Shown in pieces: positions 34,505 through 43,356 of a stretch of DNA of 48,621 bases (within the stretch, counting starts at the first letter, position 1; the number at the start of each line of letters is the position of its first letter). A program made the translations under genes and the position numbers. The stretch is taken from positions 1 to 48,621 of the forward strand of contig QHYI01000139.1 in NCBI GenBank assembly GCA_003223245.1. The letters run 5' to 3'. Below the pieces are notes generated by a model. It had not been told where the DNA came from and did no database searches. It saw only the letters and a list, made by a program, of their open reading frames with translations. The DNA comes from Acidobacteriota bacterium. Lineage in GTDB: Bacteria > Acidobacteriota > Terriglobia > Acidiferrales > UBA7541.

Positions 34505-34966
34505 ATGGGACAGGCGATGGGCGCGGGAAAAACATATCGTCAAGGCCAGATCCTCCGGCTGGTGACCGGCGAGCGCATCGGCAACCAGGAAGAATTGCGC
34601 CGCCGGCTGGCTGCGCAGAAGATGCGCGTCACCCAGGCCACGCTTTCACGCGACTTGCAGGAACTCCACCTCGTCAAGACGCAAGAAGGATACAAGCAAG
34701 CTTCGGCTCTGCCGGAAGAACCCACGCCTTTGCCTCCGCTGGCTCGCGCGCTCGACGAGTTTCTGCTCGATATCCGCCCGGCCGAGAATCTCCTGGTGTT
34801 GAAAACTCCTCCAAGCGGCGCGCAACCTTTGGCCGCGGCCGTCGATGCGGCGAAATTCACGGAAATCGCCGGAACCATCGCAGGAGACGACACGGTGTTG
34901 ATCATCACTCCCAATAGGAAGACTCGAGAGTCCCTGCAAAAAAAGATTGAAGCGCTGGTGAAATGA
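34505..34966 (+). CDS. argR: Arginine repressor
   Basis: A 153-residue hexameric DNA-binding repressor activated by L-arginine. N-terminal winged helix: GERIGNQEELRRRLAAQKMR and VTQATLSRDLQELHLVKTQE (about 22-60). C-terminal oligomerisation and arginine-binding domain contains GTIAGDDTVLII, with the Asp pair that binds arginine, and the family end KKIEALVK. It is the first gene of argR-C-B-D-F-G-H-J. Its promoter overlaps ARG-box-like sites, consistent with self-control and control of the genes downstream. ATG 34517 is an alternative start 4 codons in. Confidence 0.93.
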   Translation: MGQAMGAGKTYRQGQILRLVTGERIGNQEELRRRLAAQKMRVTQATLSRDLQELHLVKTQEGYKQASALPEEPTPLPPLARALDEFLLDIRPAENLLVLKTPPSGAQPLAAAVDAAKFTEIAGTIAGDDTVLIITPNRKTRESLQKKIEALVK

Positions 34967-35994
34967 GAGATCCCAAACAAATCGCAGTTGTTGGCGTTTC
35001 TGGCTATAGCGGCTTGGAATTAGCGCGCATATTGCTGCGTCATCCCCTAGTGCAGGCTCCTGTCTTCTACCTTCGGGATGCCAACGGCACGAGATGCCTG
35101 TCCGAACGCTTCCCCCAGTTTCGGGGCTGCGGGGAAGCGCCTTTGCGGCCGCTTTCTATCGAAGCTGTTACCTCGAGCAATGCCGGTACGGCCTTTCTTG
35201 CCACCCCGCATGAAGCCTCGGCAGAATTGGCACCGGCTTTGCTTCAGGCGGGATTGCGGGTTATCGATTTGAGCGGCGCATTTCGCTTCCGCGCTGCCGA
35301 TACCTTCACTTCCTGGTACAAACTGCCGGCTCCCCATGCGGATTGGCTTGGCCAGGCCGCCTATGGCATTCCGGAGCTCTATTCGAGGGAAATTGCTCGA
35401 GCGCGGCTGGTCGCTAATCCTGGGTGCTACGCCACGAGCGTCATTCTGGCGCTGAGGCCGCTTACGGACTCCGGCTGGGTCGCGCCGAATACTTCCGTTG
35501 TTTGCGATTGCAAATCCGGCGCCAGCGGAGCGGGCAAAGATCCCCGCCGCGATTTGCACTTCGTTGAGATAGATGAAAATTTCAAGGCTTACGGCCTGTT
35601 CACCCACCGGCACACGCCGGAAATTCTCGAGCACACGGGCTTGAGCGAATCGCAGGTCATCTTTTCGACCCACTTACTCCCGCTGGCACGGGGCATTCTC
35701 TCGACCATCTACGTCACGCTCGACCAGCCGCGGACAGCCGCAGACGTCGAAGCGCTCTTTCGCCAGTTTTACGCGGGGCGGCCGATGGTGCGGATCTGGC
35801 CCGCGGGGACGCTGCCGGAGTTGCAGCACGTGGCGCACACGAATTTTTGCGACATCGGCTTTGCCCTGGATTCCTCTGGGCGCCGCCTGGTGCTGATCTC
35901 CTGCCTCGACAATCTCGGGAAGGGCGCCGCCGGTCAGGCCGTTCAGAATTTGAACCATATGCTGGGCATCGAGGAGCAGACCTCACTGCAATGA
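34963..35994 (+). CDS. argC: N-acetyl-gamma-glutamyl-phosphate reductase
   Basis: A 343-residue NADPH enzyme that reduces N-acetylglutamyl phosphate to the semialdehyde, step 3 of arginine synthesis. The Rossmann motif is VVGVSGYSGLELARIL (residues 9-24), the catalytic Cys is C155 in NPGCYATS, and the family signature HRHTPEI follows (about 212). It overlaps argR by ATGA at 34963-34966. The length and all key residues are normal. Confidence 0.96.
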   Translation: MRDPKQIAVVGVSGYSGLELARILLRHPLVQAPVFYLRDANGTRCLSERFPQFRGCGEAPLRPLSIEAVTSSNAGTAFLATPHEASAELAPALLQAGLRVIDLSGAFRFRAADTFTSWYKLPAPHADWLGQAAYGIPELYSREIARARLVANPGCYATSVILALRPLTDSGWVAPNTSVVCDCKSGASGAGKDPRRDLHFVEIDENFKAYGLFTHRHTPEILEHTGLSESQVIFSTHLLPLARGILSTIYVTLDQPRTAADVEALFRQFYAGRPMVRIWPAGTLPELQHVAHTNFCDIGFALDSSGRRLVLISCLDNLGKGAAGQAVQNLNHMLGIEEQTSLQ

Positions 35995-36824
35995 GAATCG
36001 TAATCAAATTCGCTGGAGCTTTGCTCGAAGATGACTCGACGGTGCGCAGCTTGGCGCGCCAGGTGGCATCGCTGGCGCAGGAGGGGCACGAGCTCCTCGT
36101 GGTGCACGGCGGCGGCAAGCTTTTCACTGCCACCCTGAAGCGCATGGCCATCGAAAGCAAATTTGTTGGCGGCTTGCGGGTGACGGACCGCGAAACGCGC
36201 GACGCCGCCATCATGGTTTTTGCCGGCCTGCTGAACAAGAAACTCGCTGCGGCGATTTCCGCCGAAGGCCAGCCCGCCGTCGGGATCTCCGCCGCCGATT
36301 CACGCTGCTTCGTGGCCGAGCCTATGGTGCACAACGAAGTAGCCGGCAGTCTCGGCTATGTCGGCTATCTCACCGGCCTGAATTTGCCGTTCATCGAGTC
36401 CCTGTGGCGCGAAGGTTTGCTGCCCGTGGCGCCTTGCCTGGGCATTGGCTCGGACAATGAACTCTACAACATCAACGCCGACCACATGGCGGCGGCATGC
36501 GCAGAATTTCTCAACGCCGACCAATTGATCTATCTCACCGATGTTGCTGGCGTGCTCAGCGGCGAAAAAGTGTTGTCCGCGGTGGATTGCCAGGAAATCG
36601 ATCGCCTGGTGCAACGCCACGTGGTTTCCGGCGGCATGGTGTTGAAGCTGGAGGCCGCCAAGCGCGCCATCGAAGGCGGTGTGCACCAAGTCCGGATCGT
36701 CGGTGGAACTACCCCGGAAGCATTGTTGCTTGCATCGCACGCGGAGAAAGTTGCTTCCGTTCCCGGCACACGCGTGCTACCCCATTCTCACGCCGCCGCG
36801 CAGACGGCTTTTACGGCGGCATGA
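35991..36824 (+). CDS. argB: Acetylglutamate kinase
   Basis: A 277-residue kinase that phosphorylates N-acetylglutamate with ATP, step 2. The start at 35991 is in an ATGA overlap with argC. The amino-acid-kinase fold shows K6 in VIKFAGALLED (the usual KLGG is KFAG here), the nucleotide loop VVHGGGK and LNADQLIYLTDVAGVL, and the substrate region GLRVTDRETRDAA. The end is ...VASVPGTRVLPHSHAA, longer than usual by about 12 residues. Active given these residues. Confidence 0.95.
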   Translation: MRIVIKFAGALLEDDSTVRSLARQVASLAQEGHELLVVHGGGKLFTATLKRMAIESKFVGGLRVTDRETRDAAIMVFAGLLNKKLAAAISAEGQPAVGISAADSRCFVAEPMVHNEVAGSLGYVGYLTGLNLPFIESLWREGLLPVAPCLGIGSDNELYNINADHMAAACAEFLNADQLIYLTDVAGVLSGEKVLSAVDCQEIDRLVQRHVVSGGMVLKLEAAKRAIEGGVHQVRIVGGTTPEALLLASHAEKVASVPGTRVLPHSHAAAQTAFTAA

Positions 36825-38173
36825 TGAGCAGAACACCCAAGAAAGCCCCGAAATCGCCGTCAGGACAGGAAGGCAAGCAATTCGCCGCGGCTGCTTCCAG
36901 GCCGGACCCGCGCTTGCTGGACGCCGAGAAGTTTCTGCTGCCCACCTACAAGCGCCAGCCTGTCGTCATGTCCCACGGCCGCGGCGCTTATGTATTCGAT
37001 TCCCAGGGCAAAAAGTACCTCGATTTTCTCGGCGGCATCGCCGTCAATGCGCTCGGCCACGCGCATCCGCGCGTTGTGAAAGTGATTCGCCGCGAAGCCG
37101 CGCGCGCGATTCATCTCTCGAACCTCTATCACCACGCGTTTCAAGGCCCGCTCGGGCGCAAGCTCGCCAAGTGGTCCGGGATGGATCGCGTGTTCTTCGC
37201 CAATAGCGGCACCGAAACGATTGATGGTGCGATGAAGCTCGCGCGGCTGCTGGGCCGCAAACCCGAAGATCCCATCGGGACGCCTGCGAAGAAACACCGC
37301 TTTCTCGCGCTGCAGAATTCCTTTCACGGGCGCACATTGGGCGCTATTAGCGTCACGGCCACGGAAAAATACCGCTTGCCCTTTGCGCCGGTGGTTCCCG
37401 GAGTCGAGTTTGTTCGGTTCAACGATGCCGCCGATCTGGAAGCGAAATTCGACGACACCTTCTGCGCCATCCTGGTCGAAACCATTCAGGGAGAAGGCGG
37501 CATCTATCCGATCAGCGCAGCTTTTTGGAATCGCGCTCGCGCTCTCGCCACCGAGCACGGCGCCCTGCTGATTGCCGACGAGATTCAGTGCGGATTGGGC
37601 CGCACGGGGCGCTACTTTGCCTATCAGAAGTTTGCTTCCAAGCCAGACATCGTCTTAGTTGCGAAGCCCCTTGCCGGCGGTCTTCCTCTCGGCGCCATTC
37701 TCACGACAGATGCCGTCGCCTCGCGTGTCTCTCCCGGAATGCACGGCACAACTTTTGGCGGCGGCCCGCTTGCTTGCGCCGTCGCGCTCGAATTTCTTAG
37801 CGTTGTTGAAGACGAAAAACTTCTCGAGAACGTCCGCGAGCGCGGCGAAGAGCTGCGCGATGGCCTCTCGAAGCTCGCTTCGCAATTCGACTTCATCCGC
37901 GAAATCCGTGGCGAAGGCCTGATGCTTGGCATCGAGCTTTCTGTGGAAGGTGCTCCGTTCGTCGCTGAAGCCATGGAGCGCGGCTTGCTCATCAACTGCA
38001 CGCATGACTTTACCCTTCGCCTCCTGCCGCCCTTTATCATCACGCGGGCGCAGGTGCGCGAATTTCTGAAACTCTTCGAAATCGTTCTGGCCAAAACTCC
38101 CAGGCAGGCCCCCGCTGCGGATTCCGGCAAGTCCGGAGTTCCGCAGGGCGCGGCCGCTGCGGCAAGGGGATAA
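36821..38173 (+). CDS. argD: Acetylornithine aminotransferase
   Basis: A 450-residue class III aminotransferase that makes N-acetylornithine from the semialdehyde and glutamate, step 4. ATG 36821 overlaps argB by ATGA. PLP Lys is K282 in LVAKPLAGGLPLGA; LIADEIQCGLGRTG holds the Asp that pairs with PLP; NSGTETIDGAMKLARL is the phosphate region. About 30 residues at the N-terminus (TPKKAPKSPSGQEGKQF) and 20 at the C-terminus (PAADSGKSGVPQG) are extra and low in complexity. Confidence 0.95.
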   Translation: MMSRTPKKAPKSPSGQEGKQFAAAASRPDPRLLDAEKFLLPTYKRQPVVMSHGRGAYVFDSQGKKYLDFLGGIAVNALGHAHPRVVKVIRREAARAIHLSNLYHHAFQGPLGRKLAKWSGMDRVFFANSGTETIDGAMKLARLLGRKPEDPIGTPAKKHRFLALQNSFHGRTLGAISVTATEKYRLPFAPVVPGVEFVRFNDAADLEAKFDDTFCAILVETIQGEGGIYPISAAFWNRARALATEHGALLIADEIQCGLGRTGRYFAYQKFASKPDIVLVAKPLAGGLPLGAILTTDAVASRVSPGMHGTTFGGGPLACAVALEFLSVVEDEKLLENVRERGEELRDGLSKLASQFDFIREIRGEGLMLGIELSVEGAPFVAEAMERGLLINCTHDFTLRLLPPFIITRAQVREFLKLFEIVLAKTPRQAPAADSGKSGVPQGAAAAARG

Positions 38174-38178
38174 AACGA

Positions 38179-39129
38179 ATGACAACCTCGACTCTCGTCG
38201 CTCCTATTTCTTTATCAACCGATCTCCTCACCGGAGCGGAATGGAGCCCCGCGCACACCCGCGAACTCCTCCACCTCGCGGCGGACATCAAGGCGCGACC
38301 GGTTCGCTACGCCTCCACGCTGCACGGCAAATTCATCGCCCTGATTTTCGAGAAACCCTCGCTGCGCACGCGCGTCACTTTTGACGTCGGCATCCAAAGC
38401 ATGGGCGGCGCAGTGGTGTTCCTCGATCACACGCAGGCCTCCGCCTCGCTCGGCAAGCGCGAATCCATCGCCGATGTGGCGCGCAACCTCGACCGCTGGG
38501 TGCAGGGCATCGTGGCGCGCGTCTATTCGCAAAAAGTGCTCGAGGAAATGGCGGCCAACGCCACCATTCCCGTGATCAACGCGCTGTCCGATAAGTTCCA
38601 TCCCTGCCAGGCGCTCGCGGATTTTTTCACGCTGGAAGAGCGCTTTGGCAATTTGCGCGGATTCAAGCTGGCATACGTCGGCGATGGCAACAACGTCTGC
38701 CATTCCTTGATGTATCTTGCGGCGCGGCTTGGCGTGCATCTGCGTGTCGCCACGCCTCCGAATTATGCGCCGGACCCAGAGGTCTTATCGGATAGCAAGC
38801 GCGTAGCGCGCGAGACGAAAGCGAAAATCGAACTCATGAATGACCCGCGCGAAGCCGTCACCGAAGCGATGGCCGTTTACACCGACGCGTGGACCAGCAT
38901 GGGCTTTGAGGCCGAGGAAGAAGTTCGCACCAAGGTCTTTCAGCCTTACCAGGTAAACAGCGAGCTGATGTCGCTCGCTTCTCCGGACGCTGTGTTCATG
39001 CATTGCCTTCCCGCGCACCGCGGTCTCGAGGTGACGAGGGAAGTGCTGGACGGCCCGCAATCGGTCGCCCTCGACCAATCCGAAAACCGCATGTACGTGC
39101 AGAAAGCCATTCTGCACACGCTGTTCTGA
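38179..39129 (+). CDS. argF: Ornithine carbamoyltransferase
   Basis: A 316-residue enzyme that makes citrulline from ornithine and carbamoyl phosphate, step 6. The carbamoyl phosphate loop reads FEKPSLRTRVTF (58-69), and the second motif HPCQALADF is at 141. HCLPAHRGLEV near 272 is the ornithine-side signature. The gene starts 5 bases after argD. Carbamoyl phosphate synthase genes are not in this window. Confidence 0.95.
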   Translation: MTTSTLVAPISLSTDLLTGAEWSPAHTRELLHLAADIKARPVRYASTLHGKFIALIFEKPSLRTRVTFDVGIQSMGGAVVFLDHTQASASLGKRESIADVARNLDRWVQGIVARVYSQKVLEEMAANATIPVINALSDKFHPCQALADFFTLEERFGNLRGFKLAYVGDGNNVCHSLMYLAARLGVHLRVATPPNYAPDPEVLSDSKRVARETKAKIELMNDPREAVTEAMAVYTDAWTSMGFEAEEEVRTKVFQPYQVNSELMSLASPDAVFMHCLPAHRGLEVTREVLDGPQSVALDQSENRMYVQKAILHTLF

Positions 39130-39182
39130 TTCCCCTATGCACTGGAGACGTTTCCCATCGAATTTTCTTGTTTCTCTTTGTA

Positions 39183-39204
39183 GGGGCGCAGCAGGCTGCG
39201 CCCC
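39183..39204. repeat. Palindromic element between argF and argG
   Basis: A perfect 10-base stem (GGGGCGCAGC and GCTGCGCCCC, loop AG). Flanks TTTGTA before and CGTTTGGC after recur with the element at 40474, so the unit is about 38 bases. It could form a strong mRNA hairpin in the arg transcript. There is no T-run. Confidence 0.75.
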
Positions 39205-39237
39205 CGTTTGGCGATACCTGATGGCAAGCGAGGAATT

Positions 39238-40461
39238 GTGAAAACTCAGCAGAACAAGCCCAAGAAAGTCGTACTCGCGTACTCCGGGGGCCTCGACACC
39301 TCCATCATCATTCCCTGGCTCAAGGAAAACTACGGCTGCGAAGTCATCGCCGTGATTGGCGACGTCGGCCAGCAGGAAGATCTCGAGGCCGCGCGCAAGA
39401 AAGCGCTTGCCACCGGCGCATCTTCGGCCCATGTCGAAGATCTTCGCGAAGAATTTGTTCGCGATTACATTTGGCCGACGCTTCGTGCAGGCGCCGTTTA
39501 CGAGCACACCTATTTGCTCGGCACTTCCATGGCGCGGCCGGTCATCGCCAAGCGTCAGGCGGAGGTGGCGTTGCAGGTTGGCGCCGACGGCCTGTCGCAT
39601 GGGTGCACCGGCAAAGGCAACGACCAAGTACGTTTTGAGCTGGCTTACAAGGCCATTGCGCCCAACCTGCAGATTATCGCGCCCTGGCGTGAGTGGGACA
39701 TCAACTCCCGCGAAGACGCGATCGCCTACGCGCAAAAGCACAACGTTCCCGTCGAGCAGAGCAAGAAAAATATTTACAGCCGCGACCGCAACATCTGGCA
39801 CCTCAGCCACGAAGGCGGAGAGCTCGAAGACCCCGCCAACGCGCCGAACGAGGCCATGTGGCAGTGGGTCGTTTCGCCGGAAAAAGCTCCGGACAAAGCC
39901 GAAGAAGTGGAGATTGGATTTGAATCCGGTACTCCTGTTTCCGTTAACGGCTCAAAGCTCGGTCCCGTCGATCTTCTGAACAAGCTCAACGAAATTGCCG
40001 CAAAGCACGGTATCGGCCGCACCGACCTCGTCGAAAACCGACTCGTCGGCATGAAGTCGCGCGGCGCTTACGAAACTCCCGGGGGTACTCTGCTCGTGAA
40101 AGCGCACCAGGAGCTCGAACGGCTCACCGTCGACCGCGAGACCGCACACTTCCAGCAAGCGCTTGCGAATCGCTACGCCGAACTCGTTTATTACGGCTTG
40201 TGGTTCTCGCCGCTGCGCGAGGCGCTCGATGGATTTTTCAATGTGGCGCAGCAGCGCGTCACCGGTGCTGTCGGCTTGAAACTGTGGAAAGGCACGCTTA
40301 ACGTCACCAAGCGCGTTTCGCCCTTCTCGCTTTATCGAACCGACCTCGCCAGCTTCAAGATGGGCCGTTATAACCCGAAAGACGCGGAAGGCTTCATCAA
40401 TCTGTTTGCCCTGCCCGTCACCGTTCGCCCCAAAGCCAAAGCGGAGGGCAAAAATTCTTGA
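39238..40461 (+). CDS. argG: Argininosuccinate synthase
   Basis: A 407-residue ATP enzyme that joins citrulline and aspartate. GTG 39238 is used because AGCGAGGAATT precedes it and the start [20 protein letters not shown] matches the family; upstream codons lack signals. The PP-loop is AYSGGLDTS (residues 14-22). The aspartate and citrulline motifs include [20 protein letters not shown] and [18 protein letters not shown] palindromic repeat lies on each side of this gene. Confidence 0.96.
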   Translation: MKTQQNKPKKVVLAYSGGLDTSIIIPWLKENYGCEVIAVIGDVGQQEDLEAARKKALATGASSAHVEDLREEFVRDYIWPTLRAGAVYEHTYLLGTSMARPVIAKRQAEVALQVGADGLSHGCTGKGNDQVRFELAYKAIAPNLQIIAPWREWDINSREDAIAYAQKHNVPVEQSKKNIYSRDRNIWHLSHEGGELEDPANAPNEAMWQWVVSPEKAPDKAEEVEIGFESGTPVSVNGSKLGPVDLLNKLNEIAAKHGIGRTDLVENRLVGMKSRGAYETPGGTLLVKAHQELERLTVDRETAHFQQALANRYAELVYYGLWFSPLREALDGFFNVAQQRVTGAVGLKLWKGTLNVTKRVSPFSLYRTDLASFKMGRYNPKDAEGFINLFALPVTVRPKAKAEGKNS

Positions 40462-40473
40462 TGGCATTTTGTA

Positions 40474-40495
40474 GGGGCGCAGCATGCTGCGCCCC
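40474..40495. repeat. Palindromic element between argG and argH
   Basis: A fully self-complementary 22-base palindrome (GGGGCGCAGCA and its complement). It differs by one base from the core at 39183 and shares the flanks TTTGTA and TTGGC. The 109-base gap to argH holds it and no ORF. Confidence 0.75.
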
Positions 40496-40570
40496 AGCTT
40501 GGCAAAACGTCAACTACCGGGCACTCCGTCGAAGGACTGAAAACTCAAAACGGACGACTGACAGCTCAGA

Positions 40571-41998
40571 ATGACCGAACGCAAAGACGACCGCTTATGG
40601 GGAGGGCGCTTCGAACGCGAGCCTAACGTTCGCTTCGATGCGTTCCAGCGCTCCTTTGCATTCGACCGGCGTCTTCTGCCCTATGAAATTGCTGTGGACC
40701 GCGCCTGGGCCAAGGCCCTGGAACCCATGGGGGTCTTGACCGCCACAGAAGTGAAACAAACGCTCGCCGCCCTCGATAAAATTGCCGAACGCGCAAAAAA
40801 CGATCCTGCCTGGGTCGATTCCTTCGGTGCGAACGCCGAGGATGTCCATCACTTTGTCGAAAAAGCTCTCGTCGAAGAACTCGGCCCGCTCGGTTGGAAA
40901 CTTCACACCAGCAGAAGCCGTAACGAACTGATTGCCACCGATTTTCGCCTCTTCGTCATCGACGCTGCCGCTGAAATTCAGCGCGGCGTGGAGGCCTTGC
41001 TGAATGCATTTCTAACGCAGGCGAAAGCCAGTCTGGACGTGCCCATGCCCGGCATGACGCACATGCAGCATGCGCAGCCGATTCTGCTTTCGCATTTTTT
41101 GCTGGCGCATGCCGAGGCTTTCACGCGCGACGTCACTCGCTTGCAGCACGCTGCCGCTAGCGCGGACGCTTGCCCCATGGGTTCGGGCGCGCTTGCCGGG
41201 AATTCCTTTGGAGTTGACCGCTATGCCATCGCGCGCGAGCTCGGTTTTTCACGCATCACGGCCAACAGTTTGGACGCGGTCAGCGATCGGGATTTTGCGC
41301 TCGACTATCTTTTCGCCCTCACGGGCATCGCCACGCATCTGTCGCGCCTCGCGGAAGATTTTGTCCTCTTCGCCTCGCAGGACTTTTCCTACGCCATTCT
41401 CCCTGATGAATATTCCACGGGCAGCAGCCTGATGCCGCAAAAGAAAAACCCCGATTCTTGGGAGCTGATTCGCGGCAAGTCCGGCCGCATCACCGGCGCG
41501 CTCCTTGGCCTGCTCACCACGCTCAAGGGCCTGCCCACCAGTTACCAGCGCGATTTGCAGGAAGACAAAGAAGCGCTCTTCGCCGCGCACGATCAGGTTG
41601 CCGACATGCTCGCGGTCGCAACCGGCGCGCTGGCATCCACCAAGTTCAACGCGGACCGCCTGCGCGCGGCCGCCTCGAATCCCGTCCTCCTCGCAACCGA
41701 AGCCGCGGACTATCTCGTGCGCAAAGACATCCCGTTCCGCCAGGCGCACGACATCGTCGGAAAAGTTCTGCGCGAAGCGGAAAAGCACGGTGTTTCGTTC
41801 ATCGCTCTGCCGCTCGAAAAACTCAAGCAGATTTCTACCGCGTTTGAAGCCGACTTTTCAAAGAGTCTCAGCCTGGATGCTGCTCTCTCCGCGAAGAAAG
41901 TTCCCGGCGGCACCGCGCCCGAAAGCGTCCGGGCGGCCATCGCCGACTTGGAAGCGCGTCTCAACAGAAAAACCATCAAGACAGGAGCGAAACCATGA
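40571..41998 (+). CDS. argH: Argininosuccinate lyase
   Basis: A 475-residue enzyme of the fumarase/aspartase superfamily that splits argininosuccinate into arginine and fumarate. Signature GSSLMPQKKNPDSWELIRGK is at about 283-302; TSRSRNELIATDFRLF holds the substrate loop and GMTHMQHAQPILLSH the catalytic-region His. The N-terminus LWGGRFEREPNVRFDAFQRS is standard. An ATGA overlap at its stop opens a 27-codon frame (see 41995). Confidence 0.96.
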   Translation: MTERKDDRLWGGRFEREPNVRFDAFQRSFAFDRRLLPYEIAVDRAWAKALEPMGVLTATEVKQTLAALDKIAERAKNDPAWVDSFGANAEDVHHFVEKALVEELGPLGWKLHTSRSRNELIATDFRLFVIDAAAEIQRGVEALLNAFLTQAKASLDVPMPGMTHMQHAQPILLSHFLLAHAEAFTRDVTRLQHAAASADACPMGSGALAGNSFGVDRYAIARELGFSRITANSLDAVSDRDFALDYLFALTGIATHLSRLAEDFVLFASQDFSYAILPDEYSTGSSLMPQKKNPDSWELIRGKSGRITGALLGLLTTLKGLPTSYQRDLQEDKEALFAAHDQVADMLAVATGALASTKFNADRLRAAASNPVLLATEAADYLVRKDIPFRQAHDIVGKVLREAEKHGVSFIALPLEKLKQISTAFEADFSKSLSLDAALSAKKVPGGTAPESVRAAIADLEARLNRKTIKTGAKP

Positions 41999-42078
41999 GC
42001 CTGCAGACCGCCAATCCCCTAGGAACTCTCCCATTCATCATGGGCAATGGGAGGTCCCTTCGACGAACTTCACTCTAG
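41995..42078 (+). CDS. Short ORF coupled to argH
   Basis: ATG 41995 overlaps the argH stop by ATGA and starts a 27-residue frame (MSLQTANPLGTLPFIMGNGR...). It ends 20 bases before the argJ ATG at 42098. No family is recognised. It may be a true small peptide, a device that carries ribosomes toward argJ, or chance. Only its ATGA overlap, like the other joins in this operon, supports it. Confidence 0.3.
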   Translation: MSLQTANPLGTLPFIMGNGRSLRRTSL

Positions 42079-42097
42079 TCGCGTGGGGGCACCGCGC

Positions 42098-43312
42098 ATG
42101 AACCACGCGCCTTCCGAAGCCGCCCTTCCCCGCGGATTCCGCTTCGCCACGACCGCCTGCGGCCTGAAAAAAACTGGCGCGCTCGACTTGGCGATTTTCT
42201 CGAGCGACGTTCCAGCCTCTGCTGCCGCCGTCTTCACGCAAAACCTGGTGGTCGCTGCGCCCGTTACCCTGTCGAAGAAGCACTTGCAGCTCTCGAAGGG
42301 ACGTATGCGCGCCGTGGTGGTGAACGCGGGAAACGCCAATTGCGCCACCGGTGCGCAAGGTGACGTGGCCTCGCTGCGCACGGTAGAAGAAGTGGCCCGC
42401 CGGCTGCGCGTGCAGCCTCAGGAAGTTTTTGTGTGCTCGACTGGCGTGATCGGGGTCCCGCTCCCGGTGGAAAAAATTCTGCGCGCGCTGCCTTCGCTCA
42501 CGCGCAACCGGCGTCCCTCGGCGCGCTCGTTCGCGGAACTGTCCCTCGCGATTTGCACCACGGACACGCGCCCGAAAACCGCCGCAGCCTTCTTCAAAAT
42601 GGCCGGTAAACGGATTCATCTCGTGGGCTGCGCCAAGGGCGCGGGGATGATTCATCCCAACATGGCCACAACCCTGGCGTTCGTCCTCACCGACGCAGCC
42701 ATTTCGCCCCCACTCTTGCAAAAGACGCTCCACGATGTCACGCGAAGAACCTTTAACTCCATTAGCGTGGATGGCGACACTTCGACAAACGACACGCTGC
42801 TCGTTATGGCCAACGGCGAAGCGGGCGCGCCCCGGATCAAAAAAGGCAGCAAGGCCCACCGCGCATTTGCCGCCGCGCTCGAAGAAGTTTGCCAGTCGCT
42901 CGCGCTGCAAATCGTAGCCGACGGCGAAGGCGCGCAACGCGTCATCGAAATCGAAGTGCGCCACGCAAAGAGCGAAGCTGCTGCGCGCCGGATCGCCGAA
43001 ACGATTGCCACTTCGCCGCTGGTGAAGACCGCCTTTGCGGGTGGCGACCCCAACTGGGGCCGCGTTTTTGCCGCCGCAGGCCGCTCGGGCGTGAAGTTCG
43101 ATCCTGCTTTGGTCGAGATCAACATGGCGGGCATTCCCGTTCTTCGCAAAGGCCAGCCGCTGGACTTCAACGAGCGTGTCGCCAGCAACAAGCTCCTTGC
43201 CGATCACGTTCCGCTCGTTGTCGACCTGCACGCCGGCGATGCCTCCGCCCGTTATTGGACCTGCGACTTCACCGCCGAATACGTCCGCATCAACGCCAGC
43301 TATCGCACGTAG
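42098..43312 (+). CDS. argJ: Glutamate N-acetyltransferase/ornithine acetyltransferase
   Basis: A 404-residue enzyme that transfers acetyl from N-acetylornithine to glutamate, making the pathway cyclic. It matures by self-cleavage before Thr191 in GMIHPNMATTLAF, whose Thr then acts as nucleophile. Other motifs: LPRGFRFATTACGLKKTG at the N-terminus, VVVNAGNANCATG, SVDGDTSTNDTLLVMANG, GGDPNWGRVFAAAGRS and a normal C-terminus (CDFTAEYVRINASYRT). ATG 42098 is preceded by GGGGG 10 bases away; ATG 42047 is less likely. It closes the arg cluster, so no argE or argA is needed. Confidence 0.95.
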   Translation: MNHAPSEAALPRGFRFATTACGLKKTGALDLAIFSSDVPASAAAVFTQNLVVAAPVTLSKKHLQLSKGRMRAVVVNAGNANCATGAQGDVASLRTVEEVARRLRVQPQEVFVCSTGVIGVPLPVEKILRALPSLTRNRRPSARSFAELSLAICTTDTRPKTAAAFFKMAGKRIHLVGCAKGAGMIHPNMATTLAFVLTDAAISPPLLQKTLHDVTRRTFNSISVDGDTSTNDTLLVMANGEAGAPRIKKGSKAHRAFAAALEEVCQSLALQIVADGEGAQRVIEIEVRHAKSEAAARRIAETIATSPLVKTAFAGGDPNWGRVFAAAGRSGVKFDPALVEINMAGIPVLRKGQPLDFNERVASNKLLADHVPLVVDLHAGDASARYWTCDFTAEYVRINASYRT

Positions 43313-43356
43313 CCGGTATGGGCGCTACGCTTGAGAAGAAACCGAAGAAGAGCTTC

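Noticed and set aside
33984-34535. Longer 183-residue version of the 34331 hypothetical
   Set aside because: It would run through the ARG boxes and argR promoter; the N-terminal 68 codons look non-coding.
38785-39810. 341-residue minus-strand frame opposite argF and argG
   Set aside because: No motifs or start signal; argF and argG on the other strand are certain.
42038-43231. 397-residue minus-strand frame opposite argJ
   Set aside because: Shadow of argJ; composition biased to Arg/Gly/His, no family similarity seen.
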